A stretch of 64,000 bases of DNA from Lanius collurio (GCA_020086605.1 JACBWW010000012.1:8754321-8818320), one strand, 5' to 3'; shown: positions 49,590 to 62,189, counted from the first letter of the stretch. Numbers and translations: made by a program. Notes: generated by a model from the letters alone, not told the origin.

Positions 49590-50465
49590 AAAGTTTGAAG
49601 GCAGATACTCAGGAGGAAATGCTAGTGCAGTGACCTGCTCATAAAGGGAAGCTGTTATAGAAGAGCTTTTGTGCACAAGTGCTGATAATTTTTCCCATTT
49701 TCTATGAGTCTACCATTTCAGAATCATTGATAGCAGGTCCTCCAGGCATGGTTTGGCCAGTGTAGCTGACTAGATGAAGTATAGATCCCTTATTAACTTG
49801 TCAAAGTATGATGTGGCTGCATCATTTTCTCACCCATTTGCTTAACTTAAATAAAGGTTGGTGGTTAGGCTTCTGTTGCATTGTGCTCTCCTGCTAATTA
49901 TCAGTGTATTTGTTTTAGAGACAATTAGCCACCTGGTTCATTCTCCCATTGAAGTCAGGTCATCATGAGTTACATCTGCTTTCAGAACTCTTCAAGTCCA
50001 AGACATAATAAAAAGATGATGGTTATGATTATAAAAAGCACACAGGTTTGGGCATAAGCTCTACAGAGCAGTGAGTTCTCAAGGAGGATTGAGTTACAAA
50101 GCTCTTGCAGGGGCTTTCTTCTGCATGTCACAGAAGATGGATGTGAAAAGAAAACAGATTTTGTGATGCCAGAAGTCCTTTAGCCTATGAATGGTAAAGA
50201 GTGTTTGCAAAGGTAGATAGATAAAGGCTAGACAAAGTGAGATGTGATGCTTCCCTTTGGCACTGCGGTGATACAACACAAAAGTGACAAGTAAGCACGT
50301 CTCTGTGCATACTGCATTTGCATAAAAATAAAAGTTGTTCAGACCTGTGGGTGTTTCCTTTTTAAAAATGTGCTATATAATGTGGCATAAGATTATGTGT
50401 GATGCACATTTACTTTTATAATCCCATATGTTCCGGTAAAACTCTGTGTTTTGAAGTAAGATTTT
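49590..50465. other. Non-coding stretch
   Basis: No gene is seen. Balanced sequence near 49890-50060, with CTGCTAATTATCAG and GACAATTAGCCACC, could be conserved non-coding DNA. Confidence 0.45.
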
Positions 50466-50469
50466 ATTA

Positions 50470-50560
50470 CAGTAGAACCTCGTTAATTCTCGCTAATGAC
50501 TTGGAGACCCTTTGCAAATTACTGAATTTTGTATACAATCAAATGTCATTTAATGTATTG
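50470..50560. repeat. Possible pogo/Tigger-type DNA transposon end
   Basis: CAGTAGAACCTCGTTAATTC (50470-50489) is directly preceded by TA (50468-50469). This is the form of terminal inverted repeats and target site in the pogo/Tigger branch of Tc1/mariner, which begin 'CAG...ACCTCG.TTA'. It is followed by AATTACTGAATTTTG (50517-50531), similar to the subterminal sequence of such elements. The opposite terminus was not found, so this would be a fragment. A 20-bp match from memory is limited evidence. Confidence 0.45.
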
Positions 50561-50564
50561 TGTT

Positions 50565-51415
50565 ACTAGATGTTCTTCTACATCCTGGGGAAGATGAGCT
50601 GCAGAGAACCCTGCCATTCGTGCCTCAGCTATACTCACTGCGGAGAAGGGGGGTACAAAGTCATTGCAGTGGATTTAGCTCCAGGTGTTTGTTAAAGGTG
50701 TTCACATGGGGCTAGCTCTGGAGAGGATGGAACCCTGAATGAAAGGAAAGAACAGATGGGGACCTGACAATGAGTATATTAGCATAATTTACTTTCATCC
50801 TTTCTAGCTTGGGGTCATGGAGCGATCACAATTTGAATTTTTCTGGGGAGCACAGGTATCATTATCCTCCTAGACATCAATATAGCCATTTCAGATTCAG
50901 TAGGGCCACCAACTTTAACAGAGACAAGATCTAATCTCCCAGTAAAGAGCATGCCATAGCTTTTCCTGAGAAACAGCAGCACCATACATAAACCGAGACA
51001 AGAGTGTTCCATTTACTTAGGTATAGTACAGATGAGTGCATCAAATGTAGGTGAGACTTAGAGTGTTCAAAGTAACTTTTTGCATGTATAAAGATGCTCC
51101 TGGACATGTCTACTGGATGAGTTCTCATTGGTTGGTATGAAATTGTAGAATACTTGCTTTCATCTCTTTTACCTGCCGTATTATAGAGTAATAATAGCAA
51201 CTCAACAATTAAGATAATAGAATCTAGCTCTTCATTAGACACTCGTTTTTCAATCTAATCAGATTAACTCTGCCTCAAAGAAATCAGTCCTCCTGACTCC
51301 TTGTCTCTCCCACGATAGAGATTTTTTCAGACATACTGTAATTGAAAGCAACCTCCTTAATTTTGTTTACGACTGGGTAGGAAGAGGCTAAAGAGAGAAA
51401 CCTGGGGAACTAGGG
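50565..51415. other. Non-coding stretch
   Basis: No gene or repeat was recognised. Minus-strand open frames at 50815-51242 are unrecognised. Confidence 0.5.
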
Positions 51416-51419
51416 GCTC

Positions 51420-51830
51420 CACAGATGTGTACAGAGGAGGGCAAACTTGGGTTTATAAATGGCAGAAATGGAAAAATTTGTGGGAATGTCTAGTAAATAG
51501 TATGCAATTATTGGGAGGTCAGGTCAACCCCCAAGAAGCAATGCAGAGGTCATGGAGGGATGAAACTCACTCAGAGACACAGCGAGGACTGAAGCAAGGA
51601 GAAAGATGGCAGCAATATCGTGGTGCATCCATGGATGGAACGGAAGGGAGGAGGGAGATGGGAGGCATGAAGGTGAAGAGTTATGAAAGGGGACGACAGG
51701 CATGGATGTGGGCTTATGTGAGAGGGGTACATGGCCTGACCAGATTATCAGAGAGAAATGAAGTGCTGGCGTAGGCAGGAGAGAAATAGAAGTGAGAGGA
51801 AGAGAGGGAAGATGATATGGCAATGGGGAA
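51420..51830. other. Purine-rich strand-asymmetric tract
   Basis: The + strand is strongly enriched in G and A over several hundred bases, for example GGGAGGAGGGAGATGGGAGG at about 51645-51664. Both strands remain open for about 115 codons because purine-rich DNA avoids stop codons on the complementary strand. The translations are biased (Arg/Glu/Trp and Ser/Pro/Leu) and unrecognised, so no gene is called. Confidence 0.6.
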
Positions 51831-51834
51831 CTGG

Positions 51835-53350
51835 AGCATACTCCTAACTGTTCATTCGCAGGGTTCTTTAGCACTTGTCACGTTTTGAAGACATGTATTT
51901 TATAGCCAAAGTGTATATTATACTGGGGCAGGGAAGACTGTTAGACAGTTTCCTCTCAAAGACTACTTTCAGCTAAACTTCTACTAGCCAATCATTTGGT
52001 TAACAGTTCTCAGACATCAAGTCTTGCTCCTGTGCAGATCTATTACATCCACAATACTCCAGGTATTTGGCATCATGAAAGTTGCATAGGAAATGAAAAA
52101 GCCCATCATGGTCTGACACCTGGATCTTCTGTCCTGACACGGGCTACAGCTGCACCCCGGCATTTACATGGAGTGAAAGCTCCTATGACTACATGTGCTT
52201 GGTTCTGATTGCCCACCCTTTTTCTACTTTGTTTTGCTTTTTACCCACTTACATGGAACTTGGACAGGAATCCTCCTTCTGGTGCTCACTGTCTGTCTAA
52301 GAACAAATCATACATGAAGTCACACAGCTTCTTTTCAAGCCTGAAAAGCATTTTTCAAGCCACAGAGAAATTACTTTCTATGCAATTGTTCCCATACATA
52401 TCAGTAGGAGAAGAGTGAATGGGAGACCCTGTGGGAGCTGGATGGCAGTGTAGAGGAGCTAGATGAAAGGCACTGGTTTGCCCTAATTTCCTGGCATGTA
52501 AGAAGGTAATTCATTTTGATAGCACATCACCACTGGTGGCTTTTCAACAGACGGGAAAGACTTGCTAGTTGAGGAAGTAAGTAATGTCACATGAAACATA
52601 CATAATTTGCACAGAGAGAAAATGTAAGACCACTAGAGTTATTGTTTTGCTAACAATGATTCATGACAATGACACTTCAGAGAGTGTGGGCCTGGGTTGG
52701 AAGCCATGAATAAAATGTATTTCTGCTTCAGGGATCTGTTCTTGTGTATGTTTTCTTGCAAACTTTAAAGAAGCTGTTGCAAACTAATCCTGTTTAGCAA
52801 TTGTGATTTACTTCAATTGGCTCCACTCTTCATACTGTTTAAACTCAGAATTAAAGAATAATATCCACCTTGTTGCTTAACGTAAACCCTGTTAAAATAA
52901 CACACATTTAAAATGGCATTCTTGGCATTATGGAACAATCAAAGGGGAAGACAAAAGTTTACCATAGCGTTTATTTAGATATATATATAGAGAGAGATAA
53001 ATTTCTTAGGAAAAAAAAAATTGTGAGATCTTTTAATGAAGACATCAAAGAATACATTTCTCATAGCTGAAAAGAAGAATGTCTTCTGAAAAAAGCCAAT
53101 TAAGGAGTAAATACACTTTTTTATTTAGACTTGAAAAATGTATATTCTTAAAAATGTAAAAAAAATTCCACCACTCCATCCACCCTACCCAGTGTTCTTT
53201 TAGGGCTATGAAGTTCCAAAAGAAACATAAAGACATATGATGCAGGGAAGCTTGATACTTCATGAAAGAAACAGAGATTGTGACTTTGCTGTTACCTAAG
53301 GCATGATACTGAAATATGTGTTCTGGAAGGGCTCTTTCTCAGCTTGCCTA
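51835..53350. other. Non-coding stretch with a small TA/GA repeat
   Basis: An alternating (TA)n followed by (GA)n lies at 52979-52998. No gene or transposon was recognised. Confidence 0.5.
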
Positions 53351-53354
53351 GAGA

Positions 53355-53470
53355 TTCTGGAACAAATTCTACTCCTGTTTACACCTCTGTAAATCTGGAT
53401 TTACTAAATGACAGGTGGTAGCATTATCCTGAGTGTGTGCACTCCTAACTGAGAGTGGGACTTTGCCCTA
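53355..53470. repeat. Possible palindromic MITE-like relic
   Basis: ACAAATTCTACTCCTGTTTA (53362-53381) is followed by CCTCTGTAAATCTGGATTTA. This resembles one half of the symmetric reptile repeat in which 'gaattctgctctc.gttaca' precedes 'gtgtaaatctggagta'. The second half is too decayed to follow. Confidence 0.4.
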
Positions 53471-53474
53471 CATT

Positions 53475-56400
53475 AAAGGCAAACTAATAGTAGCTGTCCC
53501 ATGAGACATCCTTGTTTTCTTCATCCCTCATCCTTTACTTGAGGCTGTCAGCCTACATGCTATCAACTCCCTTTTTAAAAATCAATGTGAGAAGTCTTTC
53601 AGCCTGGGATAGCAAATAGCCTCTGTTGGAGGCCCTGAAGGGCTGTGTTGCTCTGATCTTTTTCCTCCTTTATGGTAGGATATGAATGCATTTGGACTTA
53701 TTTATCTGCTCGTTGTGTAGCACATAAATCCCAGTGGTGGAGGCGGTCCTGGGACAGGCTCTGATGCATTTTATGCTGCCATATATCTGCTGCCTTAGGA
53801 CTGGCTAGGGTTTATCAGTCAGGTGTTCCCCATGCTTTGGATAAACATAAAAAAATATGTTGAAGAAGTTAGAAAACATCAGAAATATTTTTAAAATGTT
53901 TGCCGGTCTACTAGATGGCTAGACACTTAAAAATTAGTAGTCAGAAGACATACAAGTGCATGCACAGAACAGAATGAATTGTAAAATATATGTAATAAAT
54001 GTGTAAAGTGACTACTGAAGGATGAGTGTGATTGTGGGAACAGCCAAGGGAGTGAGTACAAAATGTTCTGCCCTGCCCAGGACTTCAGCCAAATGAAAAC
54101 AGCAGGAACTTGTATTGTCAAACTTGATTGTCCTTCAGGTCCTGCATCTTGCCTCCATTCCTGTGCATTCTCCTGGGGAAGCAGAAGCAGAAGGCTTTCC
54201 CCACACGGAGCATGGACGCTCCTTCTACCTGCTTCAGATTATGCATTTAAGGACAGTGTTTATTGTAAATACTTATACCTGAAATCTCAACAGGTTCATG
54301 AGAAATTTGGTTGAACAGTTTAAGTCATGCCTTTATTCCTCTGTCTAAATATTTGCACAATCAGGACCACAGATTCTAATTTCATTTAAGCAAATACCAT
54401 CTTTTTCTATAACTGGCATATGGGGTATTTTAACTTTGATAATATCACAGTACAAAAAAAATCAAAAGGAAGTAGTAAAAATTGAATGAAATGTGGAGGG
54501 AATCAGAAGAGTTCTGCTATATGCCAAAGCAACTGTCTTTATATTGATACAAGAAAGAAGTAGATGAAGAATTTAGAAAGATCTTAGAAACAAGGCATAA
54601 CTAACCATATTGGGCAAACCCTAAAAGAGGAAAATCCTTATTGTCTTGGAACCCTGTAGGTATGGCAGGTGTGATTAGAAGGCCTGCATAGTGGTACTGG
54701 AAATAAAACTTTAAAAAGGTTATTCTGAGAGAGAGTAGCTGATGCAGGAAGTTTTATACCCCAGAATGGTAATTGTCTTTAAATTTTATGCTTTCTAGGC
54801 TTTAAATAAAATCTTAAACTTTATGGTGTACATTTAACTTGGATGCAAATAATGGATTATGCTCCTTAGGAGTTGCAAAAAACTTTTCATTTATAAAATG
54901 ACAGTGAAAAATAGGTTGTGTCAACATATTCTTTCCTGTGACAAGATAAAACTGCAGCTCATCAGAATCATGTGGATACTGATCCTGCAATTTGATTTAT
55001 CATTTATTTATTCTGAAAGTCCAGATTTAGTATTTGAACCCAGGATATTTATTATACTATAATTTGAAAATATTGGGTGCCACTTGCATTTAACTGGAAC
55101 AGACTAGTCAGGATTTAAGAAAAAAATAATTTTCCTGTATTGTTTGAGGAAATGAGAGTGTGCAGGGAAAAGCTAGGGTCCCATCACGAAGAAATTGCAT
55201 GGTAAATAGAGCTTTATTGTGTACCACAAAGAGGGAAGTTGAAGACTGTTTTCTTTTATCATTCAGAGTCATTCTGGAAAATGGATGGTAAAAACTTCAA
55301 AGTCAAGTGCTTATTGATGTTTTTTCTTATAAAAATAGTACAGGCACTTAACAGCCTCTGTATTATGTACATTCTTTAGCATGAGTTGGTAGCTGTGTTA
55401 GTCAGCAGGACAAACTAAATAATAAAGTTACTGATACATTTTTATAGACAAATCAAAACAAATACCTGGGCTTTCAGAATCACTCAGATTGCCTCTTTAC
55501 AACAGGAACAGCCACAGAAGCCTGAGTATTTCCAAATGTTGTCTCTACAGAATATTACTATAACAGCGGTGTAGCCAGAGTCCTATTGTGCGACAGTAGA
55601 TCAAGCTGAAACACCTCTCCATTAATTGTGCATTTATTAAACATTGTCATTTCTGAGAAAAAAAACGTAGTTTGCAGGAGGAGTTCATACACAAGTTTTT
55701 AGGCTTCAGCAGGAGCCTACAAGCATGTCAGTATGGGATATAATTTTTAAACTGAAAATAAATGTACAGGCCTAGGCAAAGAAACTACTTCATGGGTATG
55801 CTGCTTTGCCTGATTTGAGCACCTATTCAAACAGCCAGAACTCCATATCTGTTTCCATATCTATTCACAGGAGGAAGTTAAGTGATCTTTGAAGGGTGAT
55901 TCAGGGAGCCTGAATAATGCCTATGGAGCCAGCCAGAAAGAAGCACATGCATGGGGATACTGCTGGACTTTAATATGAGCATTACTGACCTCAGGTCTGT
56001 GGTCTACAGGGTGGCTTCTGCCCCCAGGCAGCACTCCTAGGTCTCCACATACAGTCTGGAAAAAAAGAGCCTATGTTATACACCTGTCTGCCTGGCCTAT
56101 GGGACAGGCTCCATTTTCATCCTTACAGATGGAAGCAAAAAGATAGTTTGCTTGTGGAGAATGAACCTGAATTATTTACAGTTGCATTCTGGGGAGAAGA
56201 GAAAGGGATGTAGCCACTCGAAATCTGGAAGAATCAGTTCAAAGTGAAAAAGTACAATAAAATTTATTTAGGGTTTTGAATGTATGATTGTTAAGTCCAA
56301 TTTGATCAATTTTAATAGAAATTGTATTTTAGATTAGAGTCTTCAGGACAGCCATCATCACGCCTCTTTAATTCTCAGAACCCATACATTTTTACTGCAT

Positions 56401-59210
56401 GGATAAATATGCTTTGAAACTAATACAGTGTCATTGAATCCAATATAGCTGTAGTGGAACCAATCCATGCATACTCAAGTCACTAAATTTTTATGGAAAT
56501 GAATGGATTTCCTTTCAAGGCATAATATTTTCACTTACACCAGTAGCTTTTCATTGAAACCAATGCTTTGTTTTCTAAACCCAACATATTTCAGTCCAGG
56601 TTCATCTACATATTGCTTGAATTTTTATTTTTTTTTTGCTTTCTCATAATTAAACCCATTAAACTAAAGACAGTATTGGATGTCTAATGAAACCAACAAA
56701 TTTTTATAGGGACTACTTAGGGTGGGTTTAAGCCAGTGAATAGAATACACTGTGCTTTTCAGTGTGATTTCATAAGAGGAACACTGTGAAATGGAACATA
56801 CTTTTACAGACAATCTACCTCAGGACTATGTGCCCATATTTTCACATAAGTTGAATTTGAGGCCTTAAGGTTTTCTGCTCTTTTGGAGGATTTTGCTGTT
56901 CTGTGGTAGCTAGACAAGCTACAAGGAGCATAAGGAGGGTTGGAGTAAATGGATGAATGCTGGGTGAAGGTTGACTGAGAGTTAGGGCACTCTGAGAGGA
57001 AAAGGCAGTAGTCACATGACCAGTGTGCTGCAGTGATGCTTGACCAGTTTAGCAGACCCTTGGGACTCGGCTAGCTGATACATTTTAGGAAAATTTGGAG
57101 GTTATTCTGGGTGTGATGAAGACTATCACACTGCAGTCTCTCCATCACTCATCTGTTACAGTCTTTCAGAGCTGTACCAAACCATACAAGTTTTAGGTGG
57201 TGGCTGTGATCACTTCCCTTACACGTCAGGAGAACAGGGGAATTCTGGGGCAAATCAAGAGTAACTCTACTTTCCTTGAATTATTCTAGAATTAAGCAGT
57301 GTAACTGATCAGTTTGACCCAAGAAGTTGCCATGCACTGTAAACATACTATAGGGTGGCAGTCATTTATTTAATACAGTGAAAAAATAGGTATTTGCCTC
57401 AGAATTGAATAGAAAACAGCCACCATTTTGTTGTAGATGTTGTTTTTGTAGCTCACAGTGGTGTTAGAAGGTTTCTGAGTCTACTTTCAAGGGAAAAAGG
57501 CCTAGGAAAGGAAGAAGAAGGCTGTATACAGAGCTGTGTGCTCTTTAGAACAAAAGTGCTGATGGAGCTGTGGAAATGAGGCCTCTGAGTTTCTAAGAAG
57601 CAAAAACTTTGGCATTTTGTGAACAATAGAGGTGTTCACAGCAGTTTGTTCCAAACTGTATGGCACTTTTCAGCTAGGATTGTGTGCAGTTTATGTCAAA
57701 ACATTTCAGTGAAGAAATACAAATACAGACTAATGTTTGACTTCTTTTGTTGTGTTGAACTGGAGCCAGAGAAAGTATTTATATATAAATCCACTTGTGA
57801 AATGCATAACCCTCTCAATGTGACTTATATGTCTGAGACTTACAGAGAATTCAAGCTGATTGACAGAAAATACTGCTCTTATAATGTCAAAATGTATTAT
57901 CATGCTTATACAGAAATACAGCCCCCCTCCCCTTTTTTCACCAGTGTACGTGTTCATTGTCATAAAGTTCTGGTTTACTGGAGACGTCCAGGTACTGAAA
58001 TACCCAATTTGCTAGGACCTAAAGCTACCACAAAAGTACATTAGACAACCAGATGGATAATTTAGCTTGTTGGTTTAAAAAAAGTATGCCTTAAATCTTC
58101 AGTATTTGAAGCCTGATCTAAAAAAAATGATCCTGTGGGGTCAAAACTGCCATTCGGTGAAGGAAAGAAAAATAAGAACTGAGACAATTAAGAAAGCTTT
58201 CCAAGCTTGTGCTACAGTTAGTTAGTTAGTTAGTTGCTTTTCCTTTTTTCTCTGTCTCCCCACACTAGGCTCGTGCACATCAAGCAACTGACAGTTAGTG
58301 CAGCCTGCAGATAGATCATGAGCAGATTACATACATCTTTATGTATCTGGCACACAGGTGCTCTCTGCTTTTTGCCAAATAGTTTAGATTAAAGCAAATC
58401 AATTTTGTGCAATGGGTCATATATGAGAATACCCATATCATTCAACTGCTCCCATTGCATCATTTCTTTTCTCTTGTCCCAGGGGATGCTCTTTAGACCA
58501 CTTGCAGTACTTATATTTTCCCTTTGATCTTGTACCACTGCCTTATGCCCCTCTGCTCTGCTTAGATATGACACTGTCATGCACCTTTTCTTATTTGTTA
58601 AAGACTACTGGGATCTTGCACGCTGAAGGATTGTTATCTGAATGAAGAGAAGGAACAGACAGTTGGCTCTTGATAATTTTAGTATCACGACCATTTTTAT
58701 CAAGTGGGTGGCCCGCACTGGCACTCAAAAATATTCTCCCAGTGACAGAGTGGAAAAGTGTGTCAGTTCTTGCGAACGGGCAGCACCTTGAAAAAGTAGA
58801 CAGAGACAAGTGTCACTTCAGAGGAGAAGGACAGAAAAAGAGCTGCTTGTAGAAGCAACCTGAGTGCTGTATTGCACGGGCAGCTTCACCCTGTGGCTAT
58901 GGCACAGAGGAGAAAGGACAAGAGCATCAGCTCCCATGTTTCTGGCCCAGTGTTTGTGGCAAGCAAGAGAGAGACAAGGAAGCGACAGAGCCATAGAGGG
59001 GTGTCAATGAAAGTATAAGATAGGTCAGCTTGATGTGGGAGATTCTTGTATTCTTAATTGCATAAAATGATAAATTACACAGTGATTTAGCTGCCATCAG
59101 CAGCTACATCTGTAGATAACATCCACCACTCTTCTCCCAACCAAATCTGGCCCTTGGAGTTTCCCTGTAACTTGTGTTTCACACAGTGTAGAACTGCTTT
59201 TGCACCTTGT
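53475..59210. other. Long AT-rich non-coding stretch
   Basis: No gene is supported. Balanced sequence at 53570-53860 could be conserved. A GGTAGCTGTGTTAGTC word at 55388-55403 recalls an old reptile repeat. The open frame at 57619-58044 (141 codons) is unrecognised and lacks splice support. A (GTTA)n run is listed separately. Confidence 0.5.
58217..58235. repeat. Short (GTTA)n microsatellite
   Basis: Between four and five perfect GTTA units. Confidence 0.9.
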
Positions 59211-59217
59211 ATTGGGT

Positions 59218-59796
59218 CTGGCTGAGATGAAGTTCATTTTCCCATGGCAGCCCTCACAGTGCTGTGCTTTGCATTGGTATCCAGAAAGGTGTTGATAACA
59301 CACCAGTGTTTTGGTTACTGCTGAGCAGCGCTGGAACAGCATCAGCGCTGTCTCTCTAATGTTCTCCCTCCTCCATCAAAGGGCTGGGAGTAGGCAAGAC
59401 CCTGTGAGGGGACACAATTAGGCCAGCTTACTTAAATTAATGAAAGGGATATTCCCCACTGTGTGATGCCAGCTCAGATATAAAAGCTATGAGAGGGAGG
59501 AAAAACTTGGGGTATTTGTTATTTTAAAATGTTTACATTCCAGAGCAACTGCTCTGCTTTCTGAAGCCCTGCTTCCGTGGAAATGGCTGAACATCACTTG
59601 CCAATGGGACATAGAGATTAATTTTTTTCCCTTTGCTTATGTAGGTGCAAAATTTTGATTTTTTTTTTTCTTTAACTCCTTATCTCAACCTACTAGTTGT
59701 TTTCTGTCTTATTTTTTCTCTCCTGTCCTGCTGGGAAGGGGAGTGATAGAGCAGCTTGGTGGGCATCTGCTATCCAGGCAAAGTCAACCCACCACA
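59218..59796 (+). mobile_element. Solitary LTR of an avian endogenous retrovirus, ERVL-like
   Basis: The segment starts TGTATTGGGTCTGGCTGAG and ends CAACCCACCACA, with the TG...CA ends of retroviral LTRs. It is bounded on both sides by the same five bases, CACCT (59213-59217 and 59797-59801). A 5-bp duplication is usual for ERVL-class integrases. Internal landmarks of a common bird LTR family occur in order: GTGTTGATAACACACCAGTG (59290-59309), GTGAGGGGACACA, AAAGGGATATTCC (59443-59455), a TATA box ATATAAAAG (59477-59485), TTATCTCAACC and TGGTGGGCATCTGC. The poly(A)-signal region near 59669 is eroded. No internal retroviral genes adjoin it, so it arose by recombination between the two LTRs of a provirus. 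Subfamily is not resolved. Confidence 0.93.
59477..59485 (+). promoter_or_regulatory. TATA box of the solo LTR
   Basis: ATATAAAAG lies in the U3-like part of the LTR, about 260 bp from its start, where this LTR family carries its core promoter. It is intact in this copy. Whether it drives transcription today is unknown. Confidence 0.6.
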
Positions 59797-59801
59797 CACC
59801 T

Positions 59802-62000
59802 TCACATGTCTTACACATCACTACATGTATTGACTGCATTCCTAAACCAGAGCATGATCCACTCAATATAGTTTTGCTATCACTTATTCTGATATTGTGG
59901 AGCAGAGTTTGGGGTGGCTGCTATGAAGCAGCAGTGGGTCAGCTGCTTCAGCTCTTTCTGCTGTAACATTTTTCGTAGTAAGTCAATGGGTAATGAAGAA
60001 ATAAGGAGTTATTTAATTTCACTCAGTCTTTTTATTGTGATGCTGTGCTTGCAGGTATTACTTCCCACACACATAGGCAATGATCTCAATTACATGACAG
60101 GACCAACTTATAAAGAGAAAAAGCAAAACTTCAAGTTTCACATCTTACCAGGAATTAATACTAACATAAGCTAATTCTGATAGAGGAACGGTGATGAAAT
60201 TTGACTGTGGCATTCACATTCTCTACCTAGAATAAAGAGTCAACATGGGATGATGTACCCTTTCCATGAACAACCTATGAACAACATTTGAAGAACAAGT
60301 GCACCTGCCTCTCACCTGAGGCATTAGTTAGAGAAACGAATCATATAGGAAGCTTTGGGAATTAACACAAAACTTATGGAAGAAGTTAGGCTGGAGACAG
60401 TGGCTCCATCTTATTCTTATAATCTTTCCATCAGATGTTGCTGTTACACAAATCTTTGTCCCCTAAAACTCAAAGAATGATGTATTTTGACAGACAGTTT
60501 CTTGTACTTCTCCTGGGATGGCAAGAGGTTACATGAGGTCATATTCACCATACTGACTAGAAAGCTGTACTCTAATGCTTGGTGATTTCAGCCAAGAACT
60601 AAAAGAGAAAAGTGATGAGAAAGTACCTGTTATGCTGAAATTTAAAATATGCCAGCTCTGAATCCTACTCAGGAAGGTAGAGATTTTTTTTTTTTCTTCC
60701 AAAATGTATACATTTCATATTCAAGTCTCAGTCACATTTCCATTTGGTGACTAATTTTCTCCATATGCAACTAGGGGAAGAAGGGTGAAGGTTTCCAGAT
60801 TTAAATAAAAGAGTATTACATGGGAAGCTAATTTGCAAACCAGAAACTTTATGAGAAGTAGGATAACTAACTGTTCTCACAATAGAGGGAGAAGTGGAAG
60901 AACAATTAAGGCTGTTCACTGACAGTTTGAGAAACAATAAGAGCTACTAGCAGCAGTATATACATTTCCATTCTCATCCAAGAGAAGTGTTATCCAAAAT
61001 GAAGTAGAGCAACTCTCACTGATAATAATGACTTTTATCATAGCCATGACTGCTATGAACATGGTCAATGGGATAAGAGCAGGAGAAGTGGAAGACGAAG
61101 AATATAAATAATGTGTAAAAGCAGGACAATAAGCAGTACTTGAGAGAGTATTGTCTTCCTTCAGTCATGCTTAAAGGTCATTTTTGAGAGCAGCTTTTTA
61201 TGTGGGTGAATTCAAAAATAACATTCAAAGCTCTCCAAACCACCTATTGAGCAGGGACAAGAGGACAGAGGAAGGGCCACCTTGGACAAATTAACCTTCA
61301 TCTTCTCTGGAGTCCACTTTCTGGGCCAAGCAGATGAATGAAGTAGAAAAGAAAATTTGAAAAAACCCTCACTGCTCTATCTAATGATGCTTTAATGCAA
61401 ATGAGAGAAAATATATTTTCTTTTCAAACACTGATCTTTTCTTACTGTTGGGCAGATACTCTGGGATCTGCAGGGCCATCAGGAAGTGGGCATGGTCTTA
61501 TGTGTCTTTCCAGAATGTAGGCTTGCACAGAAACAAAACAACTGTCAAACAAACATAAAGCCTCAAAACTGAGTCCTGAAGACTAGCAATTCTTTATCTG
61601 GTGTTGCTGGAACCCACACTCACAAATTATTTACATAACTATACTCTATCTGATCAACTTAAATGTAGTCACACTTTATATCTTAAAATCTATTTGTGCC
61701 TTACCAGAGAGTAGATTAACTTTGCAGATGCTAATAACTACAGAATGGCAGGATTTAAACTAGGGAAACTGCCTCATCCTTAGGTGTAGAGGCACAAACA
61801 GCTTGCTTTATATCCCAGGGGAATATGATACAAATCTACAAACAGATAAAACACAAGAAATATTATTTAGACACATGACACTGCCACTGAGAACATAATT
61901 ACTGGATTTCTTGCACAGGTTTTTTTTGCCTTCCCATCACCTCCCTTCAAAAACGTGTGTTGTGAACTGCCATGTTCTGCAGCTCTGTTTTACACACAGG
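59802..62000. other. Non-coding stretch
   Basis: No gene is supported. A T-run lies at about 60686-60696. Open frames at 59914-60174 and 60728-60937 are unrecognised. Confidence 0.5.
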
Positions 62001-62004
62001 TGGC

Positions 62005-62185
62005 ACTTCGATAGGGTCATACACGTTCACGCCCCGCCGCGAAAGTACTGACAGCCCTTTGCTTGTTCCCTGCTATATCGTCACTGACACAGTATAAATC
62101 AAGCACAGAACAACCACTCTTGTGAGTGCTGTCCCATAATAAAAGTGGGACATTCCTCTGGGAAGGGGAGAGTGGAAGTGAAACA
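62005..62185. promoter_or_regulatory. Candidate promoter/enhancer: CpG cluster, TATA-like box, NF-kB-like and ETS/IRF-like sites
   Basis: About seven CpGs fall between 62009 and 62080, including CACGCCCCGCCGCG (62028-62041), in a window that is otherwise CpG-poor. CAGTATAAATC (62090-62100) gives a TATA-like box. GGGACATTCC (62147-62156) fits the NF-kB consensus GGGRNWYYCC. GGAAGTGAAA (62174-62183) fits the ETS-IRF composite element GGAANNGAAA. No convincing open frame follows in either direction. The combination is suggestive of a regulatory element, but chance is not excluded. Confidence 0.3.
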
Positions 62186-62189
62186 TATG

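Noticed and set aside
57619..58044. Open frame of 141 codons on the + strand
   Set aside because: The translation is unrecognised and AT-driven, an opposing frame is also open, and there is no splice-like boundary.
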